This document shows positions 27,892-37,802 of a stretch of 64,000 bases of DNA, in pieces. The first letter of the stretch is position 1. Every line of letters starts with the position of its first letter. Position numbers and translations under genes: made by a program. Below the pieces are notes generated by a model. That model worked only from the letters and a program-made list of their open reading frames with translations, had not been told where the DNA came from and searched no databases. Origin of the DNA: Methanoregula sp. GTDB taxonomy: Archaea > Halobacteriota > Methanomicrobia > Methanomicrobiales > Methanospirillaceae. The stretch is taken from positions 104,500 through 168,499 of the forward strand of contig NZ_JALOCH010000007.1 of NCBI RefSeq assembly GCF_023227875.1, written 5' to 3'.

Positions 27892-28148
27892 TTACCCGAA
27901 CAGGGCACCGAGCCCTGCCATGCCGCTCTCTTCTTCTGCCTTCTTGTCTTCTTCCTTGTGCTCTGCCTTGGCGGCGGGTGCTGCATGTGCTGCTGCTGCG
28001 GGTGCTGTTGCAACGGCGACCGGTGCTGCTGCGGCTGCCTTGATGGCTTCCTCAATGTTGACGCCATCGAGCGCTGCAATGAGGCCCTTGATCCGTGCTT
28101 CGTCTGCTGCTACACCTGCGGCGGTCAGGACTGCCTTGACGCCAATCT
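27892..28148 (-). pseudogene. 5'-truncated rpl12 copy
   Basis: From [19 protein letters not shown] to the terminal [14 protein letters not shown] the frame is intact and about 80 residues long, but the first 20 codons of L12 are missing and no start codon precedes. The conserved tail, alanine-rich hinge and even the sequence downstream (27517-27600) match the real gene at 43330 and its downstream region. Differences are mostly silent or in the hinge. Confidence 0.92.
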
Positions 28149-28483
28149 CACTCCATTCTCTATCTCTCTTCCTCGGATACCATTGTCACGAATGATAGGG
28201 AAATCCTGTAATTCCACCCTGTGAAAAAAACATAGACCAAAGGAGCCATCATCGTCAGAAAAGATCTATTGAATATCTATGCTCTGCCCAAGGGAAGAGA
28301 TCAGATGCAAGATGATCAAAATACCCTCATATTACCCACATTCCCCATCCGGCTGATGTTATGAGAACAGATTAACAAAAACGGGTGAAAGTGTATCGTT
28401 CGGGAATTCTGTTTAAAGCGAGAGAAACAATTTACATTAGAGCATATGATCACTAAGCAATAAGAGGAGCGGGGAACAAGCCT
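28149..28483. other. Intergenic region between rpl12 remnant and HicBA
   Basis: No gene, repeat or clear structure is visible in these 335 bases. GAGGAGCGGGG lies upstream of the HicB ATG and serves as ribosome site. The sequence matches nothing around the real rpl12 start, so homology ends at about 28148. Confidence 0.5.
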
Positions 28484-28720
28484 ATGACAAATTATCACCT
28501 ATCCGTCACCATCTGGGAAGAAGATGGTGTGTACGTTTCAAAATGTGTTGAACTCGAAGTCGCCAGCTGCGGGGATACACCGAAAGAAGCACTGGAGAAT
28601 ATCCGTGAAGCGATCGATATCTATCTGAAAAATGCACTGGAATACGGAATGTTAAATGATCTGGAACCCTCCCTCACAACCCATGAAAAATTTACTTCCT
28701 TGATCGAGGTCCAGGCGTGA
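28484..28720 (+). CDS. hicB: HicB-like antitoxin
   Basis: A 78-residue protein with the HicB partial RNase-H-like fold: MTNYHLSVTIWEEDGVYVSK, CVELEVASCGDT, EALENIREAIDIYL. It neutralises HicA and often represses the operon. The TGA overlaps the ATG of the downstream gene (ATGA). The antitoxin-first order is the less common one but is known for HicBA. Confidence 0.88.
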   Translation: MTNYHLSVTIWEEDGVYVSKCVELEVASCGDTPKEALENIREAIDIYLKNALEYGMLNDLEPSLTTHEKFTSLIEVQA

Positions 28721-28956
28721 AACTTCCAAGAGTCTCATCTGCGCATCTGATTTCGGAATTGAAGAAGAGAGGTTTTACAGATGCACGCCACCAGGGAAAA
28801 GGAAGTCACACAGCCCTTATCGGTACTGACGATACGGGCCTGAAACTGCTCGTAATCGTCCCTAAACGAGATATTCTTCCCATTGGCACGCTCCTCTCGA
28901 TTATGAGACAGGGAAAGTTTACGAGAGAAGAATTCATTGAGATACTCTCGGGTTGA
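28717..28956 (+). CDS. hicA: HicA-like mRNA interferase toxin
   Basis: A 79-residue double-stranded-RNA-binding-fold toxin: VSSAHLISELKKRGFTDARH, the key GKGSH segment with catalytic His, and HTALIG followed by VPKRDILPIGTLLSIMRQ. Intact length and motifs. Confidence 0.9.
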   Translation: MKLPRVSSAHLISELKKRGFTDARHQGKGSHTALIGTDDTGLKLLVIVPKRDILPIGTLLSIMRQGKFTREEFIEILSG

Positions 28957-28959
28957 TCG

Positions 28960-29450
28960 CTGGAGAGTTACCACCCGGAAAATCCCGCGGGAATCGGATA
29001 CCCGGAATTGTATGAGGTAGTCGAAGGCGTCATACATTTTCTGCTCCAGAAAAAACCCTCGATCACATTGTTCTAATCAAAGCAACCAAAGGGGATATTG
29101 TTCTGATTCCCCCGGGATACGGGCATGTAACCATAAACCCGTCAGAGGTTGAGACACTCACAATGGCCAACCTTGTATCAACCGCGTTTGAAAGCGAGTA
29201 TGCATTCTATGAAACGATGCATGGTGCTGCCTGGTATGAACGGGTTGGAAACATTCTGGTGCGCAATCCCCATTACCCGGAGGTTCCGCCCGTGCATGAA
29301 ATAAAAAGCCCGGCGCCGCTCTTACCGACATTCGGGACTGTCGGCTCGCTTTACGATACGATTGGGAACACCGTGATTCCGGATATGCTGAACCATCCGG
29401 AAAAATATACCGCGGATTTTTCCCGGTGTTTTGAACAGGATGCTCTTTGA
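28960..29450 (+). pseudogene. Cupin-type glucose-6-phosphate isomerase remnant
   Basis: The archaeal cupin isomerase is recognisable: YHPENPAGIGYPELYEV, then after a one-base frameshift near 29055 GDIVLIPPGYGHVTINPS, MANLVSTAFESEY and FGTVGSLYD. The N-terminal part, including the first metal-binding His strand, is missing. The last 95 codons remain open (29163-29450). It is a dead fragment. Confidence 0.82.
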
Positions 29451-29900
29451 GTATGTAGTCTTCCGGAAAAATGCGGAAACCGGTGGAAAAATAATTTTTA
29501 TTGGACCCATACGGATCATGTCGAACGGTTTATCGGATTCGCAAGTACCCCGGAAATAATTCCTTCGTGTAAAATCAAAATCCCGGCTGCCATCCCGGCA
29601 AACGATTCCAGCGGAGTTGTACCAGCCGCACAATCTGCCGAATCCGGGATTACCTGGGATAATGCGCTGGAATCCAGGAATAATTATTCTCCATTTGGCA
29701 GTGTTCAGGCATAGGATTTTTCAGCAGAGATTATCCCTGCTATACGAGATCGCGCAACAAAAAGTGAACGTTGCACTTGGCTTCCCTTACCGGATGAAAA
29801 AGTGGGGGGATACTTAGGAAATTTTCAGTTTTTATCTAATGATTGTTTTATAAGTAAAAACGATTTACTAGTATTACAAATATTACTAAGGTGACGGGTT
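29451..29900. other. Intergenic region before an AbrB/PIN pair
   Basis: I see no gene in 29451-29840. Short frames (such as KNAETGGKIIF) may be remains of a surface protein but cannot be assigned. TTTATAAG at 29847-29854 is a TATA candidate for the antitoxin gene and GGTGA at 29890-29894 its ribosome site. Two short direct repeats, TTACTAGTA and TTACTAAGG, near 29866-29892 may bind the antitoxin. Confidence 0.4.
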
Positions 29901-30125
29901 ATGACCAGTAAAACAAAAATATCCGATGGCTATTCCACCGTACTTCCCGCTGAAGTAAGAAAAGCGCTGGATCTCACCCCGGGAGATCTGCTCCAGTGGG
30001 ATGTCGAGGATGGCATCATCACCATCCGCCCCCGGAAAAAAATGACCCTCGCGGGGATCTGCGGCATTGCCAGTGCCGGGGGGGATGCGGTGGCGGATAA
30101 AAAGAAGATCCAGTCCGGGGAATAA
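29901..30125 (+). CDS. AbrB/SpoVT-type antitoxin
   Basis: A 74-residue swapped-hairpin AbrB protein: KISDGYSTVLPAEVRKALDL, TPGDLLQWDVEDGIITIRP. The C-terminal tail would bind the PIN partner. Its TAA shares a base with the next ATG (TAATG). Confidence 0.87.
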   Translation: MTSKTKISDGYSTVLPAEVRKALDLTPGDLLQWDVEDGIITIRPRKKMTLAGICGIASAGGDAVADKKKIQSGE

Positions 30126-30520
30126 TGATCCTCGTCGATTCCTCATTTTTTATCGCGCTTGTTGATCGGAGAGATCAATGGCATGCCGCCGCAAAGTCAC
30201 TCCTTCCCCTCCTGGCCGGCGAAACGATTCTCATCTCCGATCTGATCGTTGCCGAATCCGTAACCATCATCGGCAGGCGGAGCGGGGGCAAAACAGGAGA
30301 ACAGTTGTACCATTATTTCATGGACAACTGCGATCTTGTGGTTACCGATGAAAAAATACTCAACGGGGGGATGCAGGTGTTTCTCCGGTTCGACGGGACC
30401 CTGTCGGTTTCCGATGCCGTATCCGTTTTTATCATGAAGAAAAGAAATATCGACAGGATCTGTTCATTCGACTCGGATTTCGATAAGGTCGAGGGGATCG
30501 TCAGGGTACATAAGCCTTGA
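30125..30520 (+). CDS. vapC: PIN-domain toxin (VapC-like)
   Basis: A 131-residue PIN RNase with MILVDSSFFIALVDRRD (D5), DLIVAESVTIIGRR, LSVSDAVSVFIM and CSFDSDFDKVEGI. All four acidic positions are present. Its end abuts a HEPN 5' fragment on the opposite strand. Confidence 0.9.
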   Translation: MILVDSSFFIALVDRRDQWHAAAKSLLPLLAGETILISDLIVAESVTIIGRRSGGKTGEQLYHYFMDNCDLVVTDEKILNGGMQVFLRFDGTLSVSDAVSVFIMKKRNIDRICSFDSDFDKVEGIVRVHKP

Positions 30521-30532
30521 GGGAGAGAGTAT

Positions 30533-30571
30533 CCACTCCCGGGGATCACCGGGCGGAAGCCGTTCTGGCAT
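30533..30571 (-). pseudogene. HEPN gene 5' fragment (13 codons)
   Basis: MPERLPPGDPREW is the start of a HEPN protein like that at 1828-2220 (MPERLPPSDPREW). Homology stops abruptly there, about 13 bases beyond the end of the PIN gene. The start overlaps the end of the broken nucleotidyltransferase gene as in the intact pair. Confidence 0.75.
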
Positions 30572-30897
30572 CGTAAAGAACCTTCCCTTCATGCAGTGCA
30601 GGGTATACGACGAAAAACGGTGAGTCGCGGTACTGTTCCGCATCAGCACTTGAGATCACCACAACATCAACGGCTTTTCGGACACCGATCAGGTTCGTAT
30701 GATCTCTTCGGTAAGGATTCCCTCATCAAACGCATCGTCTTTATTACAAGGAGATCGATATCACTATCCGGCCTCATCTCTCCCCGTGCCGCTGAACCGA
30801 ATAAAATGATCTTTTCCGGCTTCGCGACATCCACAATGCGCCTGATTATCTCATTCAACACGGATTTCCCGATTTTTCTTCTTGTCTGCACACACAC
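30546..30897 (-). pseudogene. MNT nucleotidyltransferase gene, frameshifted
   Basis: The active site GSAARGEMRPDSDIDLLVIK is intact, then a frameshift near 30700-30730 moves the rest, NLIGVRKAVDVVVIS and EGKVLYDARTASAR, into another frame. It is a close relative of 2195-2554. Start GTG at 30897. Confidence 0.8.
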
Positions 30898-31231
30898 CCC
30901 ACAGGTGGGCCCGTATCTGGACTGGATCTTTTATTTTAAATCATAAATGCATATCTGAATCGAAAAAACGTGCATTGTTATGAACCGGTTATATTGGTAG
31001 CGCAATCCTTTTGCAGGATTTTTCCCGGCGTTCCCTTTTCGACACGGCCGGAAGTATCCGGGACGAGTTAAATCAATCTCCGGTAATGGGAGAAAAAATG
31101 CGAAAAACCGGGCTTATCCAGATATATCCGCCAGGATCTGTTCTCGGCCAATTTCCGGTCGTTCTTGTCCGTCCTACAGGATCCGGATATGACCGCGGGT
31201 TTTAAATAGGATACTTTCAAGTATAATACTT
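30898..31231. promoter_or_regulatory. Intergenic region with promoter of the AAA ATPase gene
   Basis: TTTAAATAGG at 31201-31210 is a good TATA box about 25 nt before the ATG at 31232, suggesting a leaderless mRNA. Between 30898 and 31190 only an unconvincing short frame is present. Confidence 0.45.
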
Positions 31232-32641
31232 ATGAGTATCTTCATTAACCGGAAGGAAGAACTCGCCGTGCTCAGGGAGAGATATGCACGGAAAAATGCG
31301 GAGTTCATCATCCTGTACGGGAGGAGGCGGATCGGGAAGAGCGAGTTGATCGAACACTTTTTAAAAACCACACCCGGAATCCGGTTTCTCGCCCGGGAGG
31401 AATCAAAGCACCTCCAGCTGAAAAAAATTTCGCGAGACTGTGCAGAATTTTTTCATGACGACTTTTTAGAGCGAAGCCCGTTTGGCGACTGGGACAGCTT
31501 CTTTGCCTACCTTGCCGGCAAAACAAAGGAGCGCCTGGTCATTGCGATCGATGAATTCCCGTACCTGGTCAAGGAAGACCCCTCCCTCCCGTCAATCATC
31601 CAGGAATACTGGGATACCCGCCTGAAAGACTCAAGGATCGTTCTCATATTGTCTGGATCCAGCATCTCGATGATGGAAGAGTATACTATGCAGCATTCAA
31701 GCCCGTTATTCGGAAGGCGTACGGGTCAGATCCTGCTGCACGGTTTCCGGTTTGTGGATGTGCTGGATTATATCGGGGACTTTGAGCAGGCCGTAGAATA
31801 TTATTCGGTATTTGGAGGGACGCCAGCCTATATCATGGCGATTGATAAGGAAAAGGGCGTGTTTGAAAATATTACAAAAAAAATTCTCTCCGCCGATGCC
31901 AGCCTCTATAAGGATGTGGAATTTGTCCTCCGTATGGAACTCAATGAGCCACGGTACTATTTCTCCATCCTCCTCTCCATTGCAAAGGGAAATAACCGTA
32001 TCGGCCTCATCATGAACGATACGGGGCTCCCCAAGGGACTCATCACAAAATATCTTTCCATCCTCATCGACCTCCAGCTGGTTGAACGGGAAATTCCGAT
32101 CACGGATAATCACCGGAGCCGGAAAGGCCTGTACCGGTTATCCGATAACCTGTTTACCTTCTGGTTCCGCTTTGTCCATCCGAACATCGAACGCATCGAA
32201 CGGGGTGACGGTGAACTGGTTCTCCAGTCCGGCATACAGCCAGAGTTTGCCCAGTATATCGGAAAACCGTTTGAATCCATGGCAAAGGACCTGTTCATTG
32301 AATTCAACAGGGAAGGACTACTCCCCTTTCGCTTTGACACGATTGGCAGCTGGTGGGATAAAGGAGAAGAGATCGATCTCGTTGCCATGCAAAAAGACGG
32401 TCCCTCCATCCTGTTTTGCGAGTGTAAATGGCAGGATTCTGTGAATGTGGAAAACCTCCTCGAAAAACTCAAAGAGAAGGCAGCAGCAGTACCATGGATG
32501 GAAAAAACCCGGAAAGAATACTATTGCATCATCGCACGAACGTTCTCTCCTCACACCCGTAAGCAGGAAACCAATGGAAATATCCTGTATCTCGATGCCG
32601 GGGATCTCGCCCGGTGGCACCAGCGGTGCCATAAAAAATAA
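31232..32641 (+). CDS. Archaeal AAA-type ATPase with DUF234 nuclease-like tail
   Basis: A 469-residue protein. Walker A GRRRIGKSELI at 30-40, Walker B LVIAIDEFPYL, a sensor LILSGSSISMM, then a winged-helix region (GLPKGLITKYLSIL) and a C-terminal domain containing EEIDLVAMQ and FCECKW, the D and ExK of a PD-(D/E)XK fold as in DUF234. Such archaeal STAND-like ATPases are numerous in methanogens and of uncertain role, perhaps defence or mobile-element linked. It is a single gene with its own promoter inside the island. Confidence 0.88.
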   Translation: MSIFINRKEELAVLRERYARKNAEFIILYGRRRIGKSELIEHFLKTTPGIRFLAREESKHLQLKKISRDCAEFFHDDFLERSPFGDWDSFFAYLAGKTKERLVIAIDEFPYLVKEDPSLPSIIQEYWDTRLKDSRIVLILSGSSISMMEEYTMQHSSPLFGRRTGQILLHGFRFVDVLDYIGDFEQAVEYYSVFGGTPAYIMAIDKEKGVFENITKKILSADASLYKDVEFVLRMELNEPRYYFSILLSIAKGNNRIGLIMNDTGLPKGLITKYLSILIDLQLVEREIPITDNHRSRKGLYRLSDNLFTFWFRFVHPNIERIERGDGELVLQSGIQPEFAQYIGKPFESMAKDLFIEFNREGLLPFRFDTIGSWWDKGEEIDLVAMQKDGPSILFCECKWQDSVNVENLLEKLKEKAAAVPWMEKTRKEYYCIIARTFSPHTRKQETNGNILYLDAGDLARWHQRCHKK

Positions 32642-32702
32642 CCGGCTCTTCTCCCGGTTTGGGATTTATGGATTCAATAAAAATTGCTCCCATTGAGCGA
32701 GC

Positions 32703-33044
32703 TCATCTCATTAAAAAAAATCCCCCCTCCACAATCTGCCCGAAGAGCAGAAGCGGTAAGCGAGTGGGGATAAATCCGATATTTCCCGTTCCGGACTCCC
32801 ACCCTGCACCCATATAATCCCCGGTATCAACCATGACATCGAACGCAAGGCGGGTCATTTCCCACCAGCCTTCGTATTCATCTCCATTCCAGAGCACCAG
32901 GAGATCGATGTCAGAATCCGGATTCGCCTCACCTCTCGCAACCGAACCGTAGTGAATGATCCTGTTGATATTGGAGGTATACCACTCCTGTGCCTGACGG
33001 ACAAATTGCCGGATAACGGATTCGTACCGTTTCTGGATGGACAT
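32703..33044 (-). CDS. Solitary nucleotidyltransferase-domain protein
   Basis: A 113-residue protein with active site HYGSVARGEANPDSDIDLLV and a following hydrophobic segment FDVMVDTGDYMG. It lacks a HEPN partner; the next 230 bases to the left contain only the end of the ATPase gene and 33045-33276 to the right shows no gene. It could act on a distant partner or be an orphan. Confidence 0.78.
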   Translation of the reverse strand: MSIQKRYESVIRQFVRQAQEWYTSNINRIIHYGSVARGEANPDSDIDLLVLWNGDEYEGWWEMTRLAFDVMVDTGDYMGAGWESGTGNIGFIPTRLPLLLFGQIVEGGFFLMR

Positions 33045-33276
33045 TTCTGTATATGATCCTTCCCCGATTCACAATACATACTTGCCAGTGGTTTGCCCTG
33101 ATTAATGCATGACGGGCATTCGCCTTCTCCATAAAAGGCACGAAACCGACCCTCCGTCGAAGTAAATCCGGGCAAATACCGGGCATCCCCTCTCCCGGCC
33201 CCCCATCCAACCCCCCCGTATCCCCTTCCGGTAGCCCAATCATGAAAACAACCTTTGAAAATTGCACCAGGCAATA

Positions 33277-33562
33277 CTTCATCTCACCCCCAGTCAAAAG
33301 GAGCCCGTATCGGGCTCCGCTCACGTCTCCGGAAGTACGTGGACACTCACTATAGCAAATCGTGTCCACATTTTAGCCCCAACAAATTATTTACGTCGGA
33401 GAATCCTGCCATTGGGTACGATACGCTGTTCACACGCAGATGTGACCGGAAAAATGCACCTTCTCTCCCCTGTGGGCACAAAAACACGTGGCCGGCTACC
33501 GCGGTGTGAGATTTTTTTGGGATCCTGAACAGGGAAAAATGAGGATTATTGGTGGGTAACAT
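33277..33562. repeat. Hairpin-rich intergenic repeat R, copy 3
   Basis: Starts inside the repeat relative to copies 1 and 2 (the first 110 bases are missing). Hairpin GGAGCCCG-TAT-CGGGCTCC at 33300-33318 is perfect, and GGACAC/GTGTCC arms follow. A block of about 350 bp (33566-33920) that is not in copy 1 separates it from the PIN gene. Confidence 0.68.
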
Positions 33563-33733
33563 CACCCAATTGAGTTTTTTGTATTCGGCTTAGTTGTAAA
33601 ATCTTGGATTATGAGGGGTTCGAGAATCCTCTGTGGTAGTTATGAAAGTGACCCCCTCTCCCCCCCATAGGGGGAGGCACTTAAAAGGGAGCACCCCTTG
33701 GCCCCCTTCCGACACAAATGGTCTCCAAGCAAC

Positions 33734-33795
33734 CATATCGCCCAGCGAGGGCCCGACGAGGCGCCCGAGCGACCCCCGCAAGGGGGGGGGGAATG
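33734..33795. repeat. GC-rich repeat P, copy 1
   Basis: CGCCCAGCGAGGGCCCGACG and the following CGAGCGACCCCC...GGGGGG are matched by 46957-47018 with few changes. The end forms a C-run/G-run hairpin. It lies in the extra block between repeat R copy 3 and the PIN gene. No function is known to me. Confidence 0.6.
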
Positions 33796-33937
33796 CTCAC
33801 AATATCAGAAAAATCACATGAGACATTGATTCGAATTTCACGAGAGATTTTATACACAGACGCGAGGTTTTCCATAACCGACTAAGGATTTCTGCCAAGT
33901 CATAAATCCCCGGCGAACTTCACCCCAAACCAAAGAA

Positions 33938-34351
33938 TTATTCAAGCAGCCTTACCCTGCATACCTTCTTCGCTACGGATGAAAGTTCCGTATCTGCCGT
34001 GAACAGCGTGGCCCTGTGACGTACCGCTGCGGCAACGAACAGCGCATCGTAGAGTGAGATGTTGAGCTCGCAGGCCAGGTCGAGCGCCGGCTGGATCAAT
34101 TGACCGGCGGGGATTGTTTCGCAGAGATCTTGGATGAACACGGTGGCATCGTCGAGCATGATCTTCACATCATCGGGACTGTCCTTCCCGGATAAAATCC
34201 GTTTCGCAGCGACATTTGCCACCTCCGCCAATGCAAGATCCACGGTGACACAATCCATCCAGGTTATTTTTTTGATCGCCGTTGCTGTCAGTTCTTCCGG
34301 AAAAAAGATCGCGGCAATGACGCCTGAATCGAGCACGGTCTTACCGGACAT
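33938..34351 (-). CDS. vapC: VapC-like PIN toxin, copy 3
   Basis: A 137-residue PIN RNase MSGKTVLDSGVIAAIFFPEE (D8), VTVDLALAEVANVAAKRI, ISLYDALFVAAAVRH, LFTADTELS. This is the intact version of the broken copy at 8220. The T-run that shifted copy 1 has seven T here. ATG overlaps the antitoxin end by 11 nt. Confidence 0.9.
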   Translation of the reverse strand: MSGKTVLDSGVIAAIFFPEELTATAIKKITWMDCVTVDLALAEVANVAAKRILSGKDSPDDVKIMLDDATVFIQDLCETIPAGQLIQPALDLACELNISLYDALFVAAAVRHRATLFTADTELSSVAKKVCRVRLLE

Positions 34352-34565
34352 CGCGGGCCTCACGAATAATCCGGACCGCAGAAGTGCCCGGGCTCACTGA
34401 TTCATGTCTCATCTGTGCACGGGCGAGCACCTGTTCCTTTCGTTTCTTTCTGACCGTATCTTCGATAAGGGCCCGGATCTCTTCCTGGCATCCGCTTCCC
34501 GGCAGCTCGTCGATCATCTTCCGGACCCGGGAATCGATCCGGATACTGTACACAGAAGTTGCCAT
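34341..34565 (-). CDS. vapB: Ribbon-helix-helix antitoxin, copy 3
   Basis: A 74-residue protein almost identical to copy 1 (MATSVYSIRIDSRVRKMIDEL, tail RIIREARDVR), with changes mainly in the middle linker. It overlaps and presumably neutralises the PIN toxin. Confidence 0.88.
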   Translation of the reverse strand: MATSVYSIRIDSRVRKMIDELPGSGCQEEIRALIEDTVRKKRKEQVLARAQMRHESVSPGTSAVRIIREARDVR

Positions 34566-34573
34566 AGATCGTT

Positions 34574-34594
34574 ATTTACAATTTTTGTATACAA
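34574..34594 (-). promoter_or_regulatory. Likely VapB operator/promoter, copy 3
   Basis: TTGTATACAA palindrome plus a TTGTAAAT half immediately upstream of the antitoxin ATG; the palindrome is identical to copy 1. Confidence 0.5.
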
Positions 34595-34854
34595 AAATAT
34601 TGCCTTTTTTTGCCCAACCGGAATCCTGCAATATTCATCCCGATGGACTGGACGTTCGTGCATTCTCCTCCGTTTCAGGGACTCCGGATTTATTCAGCCA
34701 GGCATATCGTATATCCGCTCCAACACGATTGTGCCACACGGCCGGGGACAGGCCGGTGGGACCGAAAAGCTCCTCCTCATGATTCACTGCGGATAGCGTA
34801 CGCTCTCGTGTTCTCCCTAAAGCCCCATCCGGCATGCGGCAGGATTGAGAAAAA

Positions 34855-35514
34855 ATGCAAACAGGGAACAAAAAGGACGAGACGAACCTGGAGATTGCAG
34901 ATGCCTCCATGAATGATGGATCGCAGATTGCCGGTTCAGGACACGTTGCCGGATGCACAGCAGGTACCGGCTGCAGGTCCACGGTAACGCAGGAAGAACA
35001 GAAAACGGCCGTAGATCAGACCGGAAAACCGACGGCAGCGGCCGGACGGGATATGAGCCCGGTCAGGCCAAAGAAGCCGATAGCGGCAATACGCGAAGCA
35101 AAACGACGGGCCGTGATATGGGGATTCTCAGTGGCCGATGTGACCTTAAAAGACAATCTTCCGTATGATTTCGTAGCCATCAGGGAGGGCATCACGAGTT
35201 TTGTCTGTGTCCGGCGCGTGAACACGTCATGGTTCAATAGTGACATGATCACGAGAAGATGCAAAAAACAGATTGATGCATTCCGGTCGATGAACATGCG
35301 GCAGGGTCTCATCTTCGAGATCTGAGTGCGCGGGTATGCAAGAGCATTCTACCGGTACCGTGTGTTGCCGGATACAATCGAGGAAACCGGTATTGTTCCG
35401 GAGCCGGAAACACGGGCGGGGAAAAAAGCCCTTCATGATGCGATGACGAAAGCTGCCCAACCGGATAGGGCAGGTGAAAAACTCGTCGGGGATACGTCAT
35501 TGACGATCGGATAA
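34855..35514 (+). pseudogene. Protein X gene, copy 3, interrupted by a TGA
   Basis: Colinear with copy 1 (220 codons) but the Trp codon in FEIWVRGY is TGA at 35323-35325. The truncated 156-residue product would lack the conserved WVRGYARAFYRYRVLP segment. The rest of the frame is undamaged, so the mutation is recent. Confidence 0.88.
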
Positions 35515-35643
35515 TTCTTTTTTTATACTTTTTTTACGATTATCAAAAAAGTAATGCAAGAAGTGAAAGTCATTTTACGACAACGGATAAGATGCCTTGA
35601 TGAAAAGGATTGCAAAAAATAACGTAAAAAATCCTACCGGATA

Positions 35644-36891
35644 TTACAATTTCCGGTAGTACCCTTCCATAAGCAGCCCGGGATCCTGCGCAAGCATCCC
35701 CCTCACATCAATGAGCACCGGATGATCGTTCATCATCGCCCGGATCCTCTCCACCGGCATCGCCTTAAACAGCGAATGCGCCACCGCAATGATCACCGCA
35801 TCGACCTTCATATCCAGCCGGGAAAGAGGTTTTGCCCCAAACTTCTCGATAACTTCATCGGAAAGCAGTGGATCGTATCCATATACATCCACCTTGAACT
35901 CTTTGAGTTCATGGACAATCTCTTCGACCGGTGACTCACGGGTATCCGGCACATCCTCTTTGTACGTAAGTCCCATGATCAGGACCCTGGAACCCTTGAT
36001 CACCTTGCCTACTTCATTGAGGCCCTTGATTGCCATGTCTGCAACATGTTTTGGCATCGAGTCATTGATGGCCCGCCCGGCAAGGATCACCTGGGGATGA
36101 TAACCGATCTCCTCGGCCTTCATCACAAGGTAGTACGGATCAACCGGGATGCAGTGGCCCCCAACAAGCCCCGGGCGGTACGGGTGGAAGTTCCATTTGG
36201 TCCCGGCGGCATCGAGCACAGCCTGGGTATCAAGGCCCATGCGTCCAAAGATGAGGGCCAGCTCGTTCATCAGCGCGATGTTCAGGTCACGCTGGATGTT
36301 CTCGATCACTTTGGCGGCTTCTGCAGTTTTGATATTTGGTGCCCGGTAAACCGTAGTAACATTGCCATACAACTCAACGAGCCTGTCGGTAGTCTTCTCA
36401 TCCATCCCGGCAACAATCTTGGTGATCTTATCGAGCGTATGTGCATCATCGTTGGGGTTGATCCGTTCCGGGGAGTAGCCAACAAAGAAATCTTTCCCAC
36501 ACGTTAGACCGGATTCCTTCTCAAGAATGGGCACAACAATCTCTTCGGTAACCCCGGGATACACGGTAGACTCAAGAACAACAATCGCGTTCCGCTTGAG
36601 GTTCCTGCCAACAGTCGTTGTAGCCGATCTGACCGGCCCGAGGTCCGGGTCCTTTGCTTTCGTTACCGGTGTTGGTACACAGATGAGGACAAAATCCGCG
36701 TCTTTTATTGCAGCCGGATCGGTTGTTGCCCGTATTTTTGATCCGGAAGTGACCAGCGAATCAATTTTGCGCTGATCGATATCGAACCCAATCGTAGGAA
36801 CATGCTCCGCAAATGCCTCCGCAAGGGGCGTCCCAACATACCCCAGACCCACCACACATACCGTTTTTCCGTTTACTGGTTCTGGTACCAT
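35644..36891 (-). CDS. wecC: UDP-N-acetyl-D-mannosamine dehydrogenase, copy 2
   Basis: A 415-residue enzyme with the same motifs as copy 1 (LGYVGTPLAEAF, GLVGGHCIPVDPYY with C247). Differences cluster at the two ends: MVPEP at the start and LAQDPGLLMEGYYRKL at the end, while the central 250 residues are nearly unchanged. It overlaps the epimerase gene by 19 nt, as in copy 1. Confidence 0.93.
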   Translation of the reverse strand: MVPEPVNGKTVCVVGLGYVGTPLAEAFAEHVPTIGFDIDQRKIDSLVTSGSKIRATTDPAAIKDADFVLICVPTPVTKAKDPDLGPVRSATTTVGRNLKRNAIVVLESTVYPGVTEEIVVPILEKESGLTCGKDFFVGYSPERINPNDDAHTLDKITKIVAGMDEKTTDRLVELYGNVTTVYRAPNIKTAEAAKVIENIQRDLNIALMNELALIFGRMGLDTQAVLDAAGTKWNFHPYRPGLVGGHCIPVDPYYLVMKAEEIGYHPQVILAGRAINDSMPKHVADMAIKGLNEVGKVIKGSRVLIMGLTYKEDVPDTRESPVEEIVHELKEFKVDVYGYDPLLSDEVIEKFGAKPLSRLDMKVDAVIIAVAHSLFKAMPVERIRAMMNDHPVLIDVRGMLAQDPGLLMEGYYRKL

Positions 36892-37802
36892 TGAATCGTC
36901 TCCTGAAGACCGGTCTTTACCGTATATTCCGGCGCATACCCGAATGCATCCTGTGCAGCGGTAATCGCCGCAAGGGAATCGTGGATATCGCCCGATCGCG
37001 GGGGCTCAAACGTGAGGGGCTGCTCTTCACCAAGGGACTCCATGATGAGGTGCGCAAGCTCGACAAGACTGATCCTGCTCCCGTATGCCACATTAAAAAT
37101 CCCTTGTGCAGGACTGTCCATTGCCCGGACATTTGCCTGTGCAACATCTTTCACGTACGTAAAGTCCCGGGTCTGGGAACCATCCCCGTAAATTACCGGG
37201 GATTCGTGATGGAGGAGTTTTGTGATAAATTTCGGGATCACGGCAGAGTATTCGGAATGCGGGTCCTGGCGCGGGCCGAATACATTGAAGTACCTGAGCG
37301 ATACCGTGTCTATACCATACAGTTCATGAAAGACCTTGAGATAATATTCCCCCGCCAGTTTCGTGATGGCATACGGGGACTTGGGGTTCGGCACCATATC
37401 CTCACGTTTTGGAAGTGTGGGGGTATCGCCGTACACTGAAGAGGATGAAGCGTACACAATTTTATTCACCCCGCATTTTTGTGCCGCCACGAGGACATTC
37501 AGGGTCCCGCTGACATTTGCATCGTTTGATGCGATGGGATCTTTTACTGAACGCGGGACCGAGGTTATTGCCGCTTCATGAAAGATGCCGTCCGCACCCT
37601 TGCAGGCATTCCGGAGGAACGGCTGATCGGTGATGCTGCCATTCAGGAATGTCACCGCAGGTATATCCAGCAGGTGTTGTATGTTCTCAACCCTGCCCGA
37701 AAACAGGTTGTCAAGGATCACCACTTCGTCCCCGCGACGGGCAAGGGTCTCCGCAATATGGGAGCCGATGAATCCTGCACCTCCCGTCACAACAAACCGC
37801 AC
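36873..37802 (-). CDS. NAD-dependent sugar-nucleotide epimerase, copy 2
   Basis: A 309-residue paralogue of 11150-12079, identical in length and in all motifs (TGGAGFIGSH, SSSSVYG, YAITK). Scattered conservative changes are spread over the protein. Start GTG at 37802 with the same promoter sequence as copy 1. Both copies look functional. Confidence 0.88.
   Translation of the reverse strand: MRFVVTGGAGFIGSHIAETLARRGDEVVILDNLFSGRVENIQHLLDIPAVTFLNGSITDQPFLRNACKGADGIFHEAAITSVPRSVKDPIASNDANVSGTLNVLVAAQKCGVNKIVYASSSSVYGDTPTLPKREDMVPNPKSPYAITKLAGEYYLKVFHELYGIDTVSLRYFNVFGPRQDPHSEYSAVIPKFITKLLHHESPVIYGDGSQTRDFTYVKDVAQANVRAMDSPAQGIFNVAYGSRISLVELAHLIMESLGEEQPLTFEPPRSGDIHDSLAAITAAQDAFGYAPEYTVKTGLQETIQWYQNQ

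Noticed and set aside
27528..28195. Long frames with repeated peptides over the tandem repeat and rpl12 remnant
   Set aside because: The 111-bp unit is a multiple of three, so frames stay open by chance on both strands; the true rpl12 frame is different.
29617..29817. Small plus-strand frame as a gene
   Set aside because: No start context, no family features, lies in degraded DNA after the isomerase remnant.
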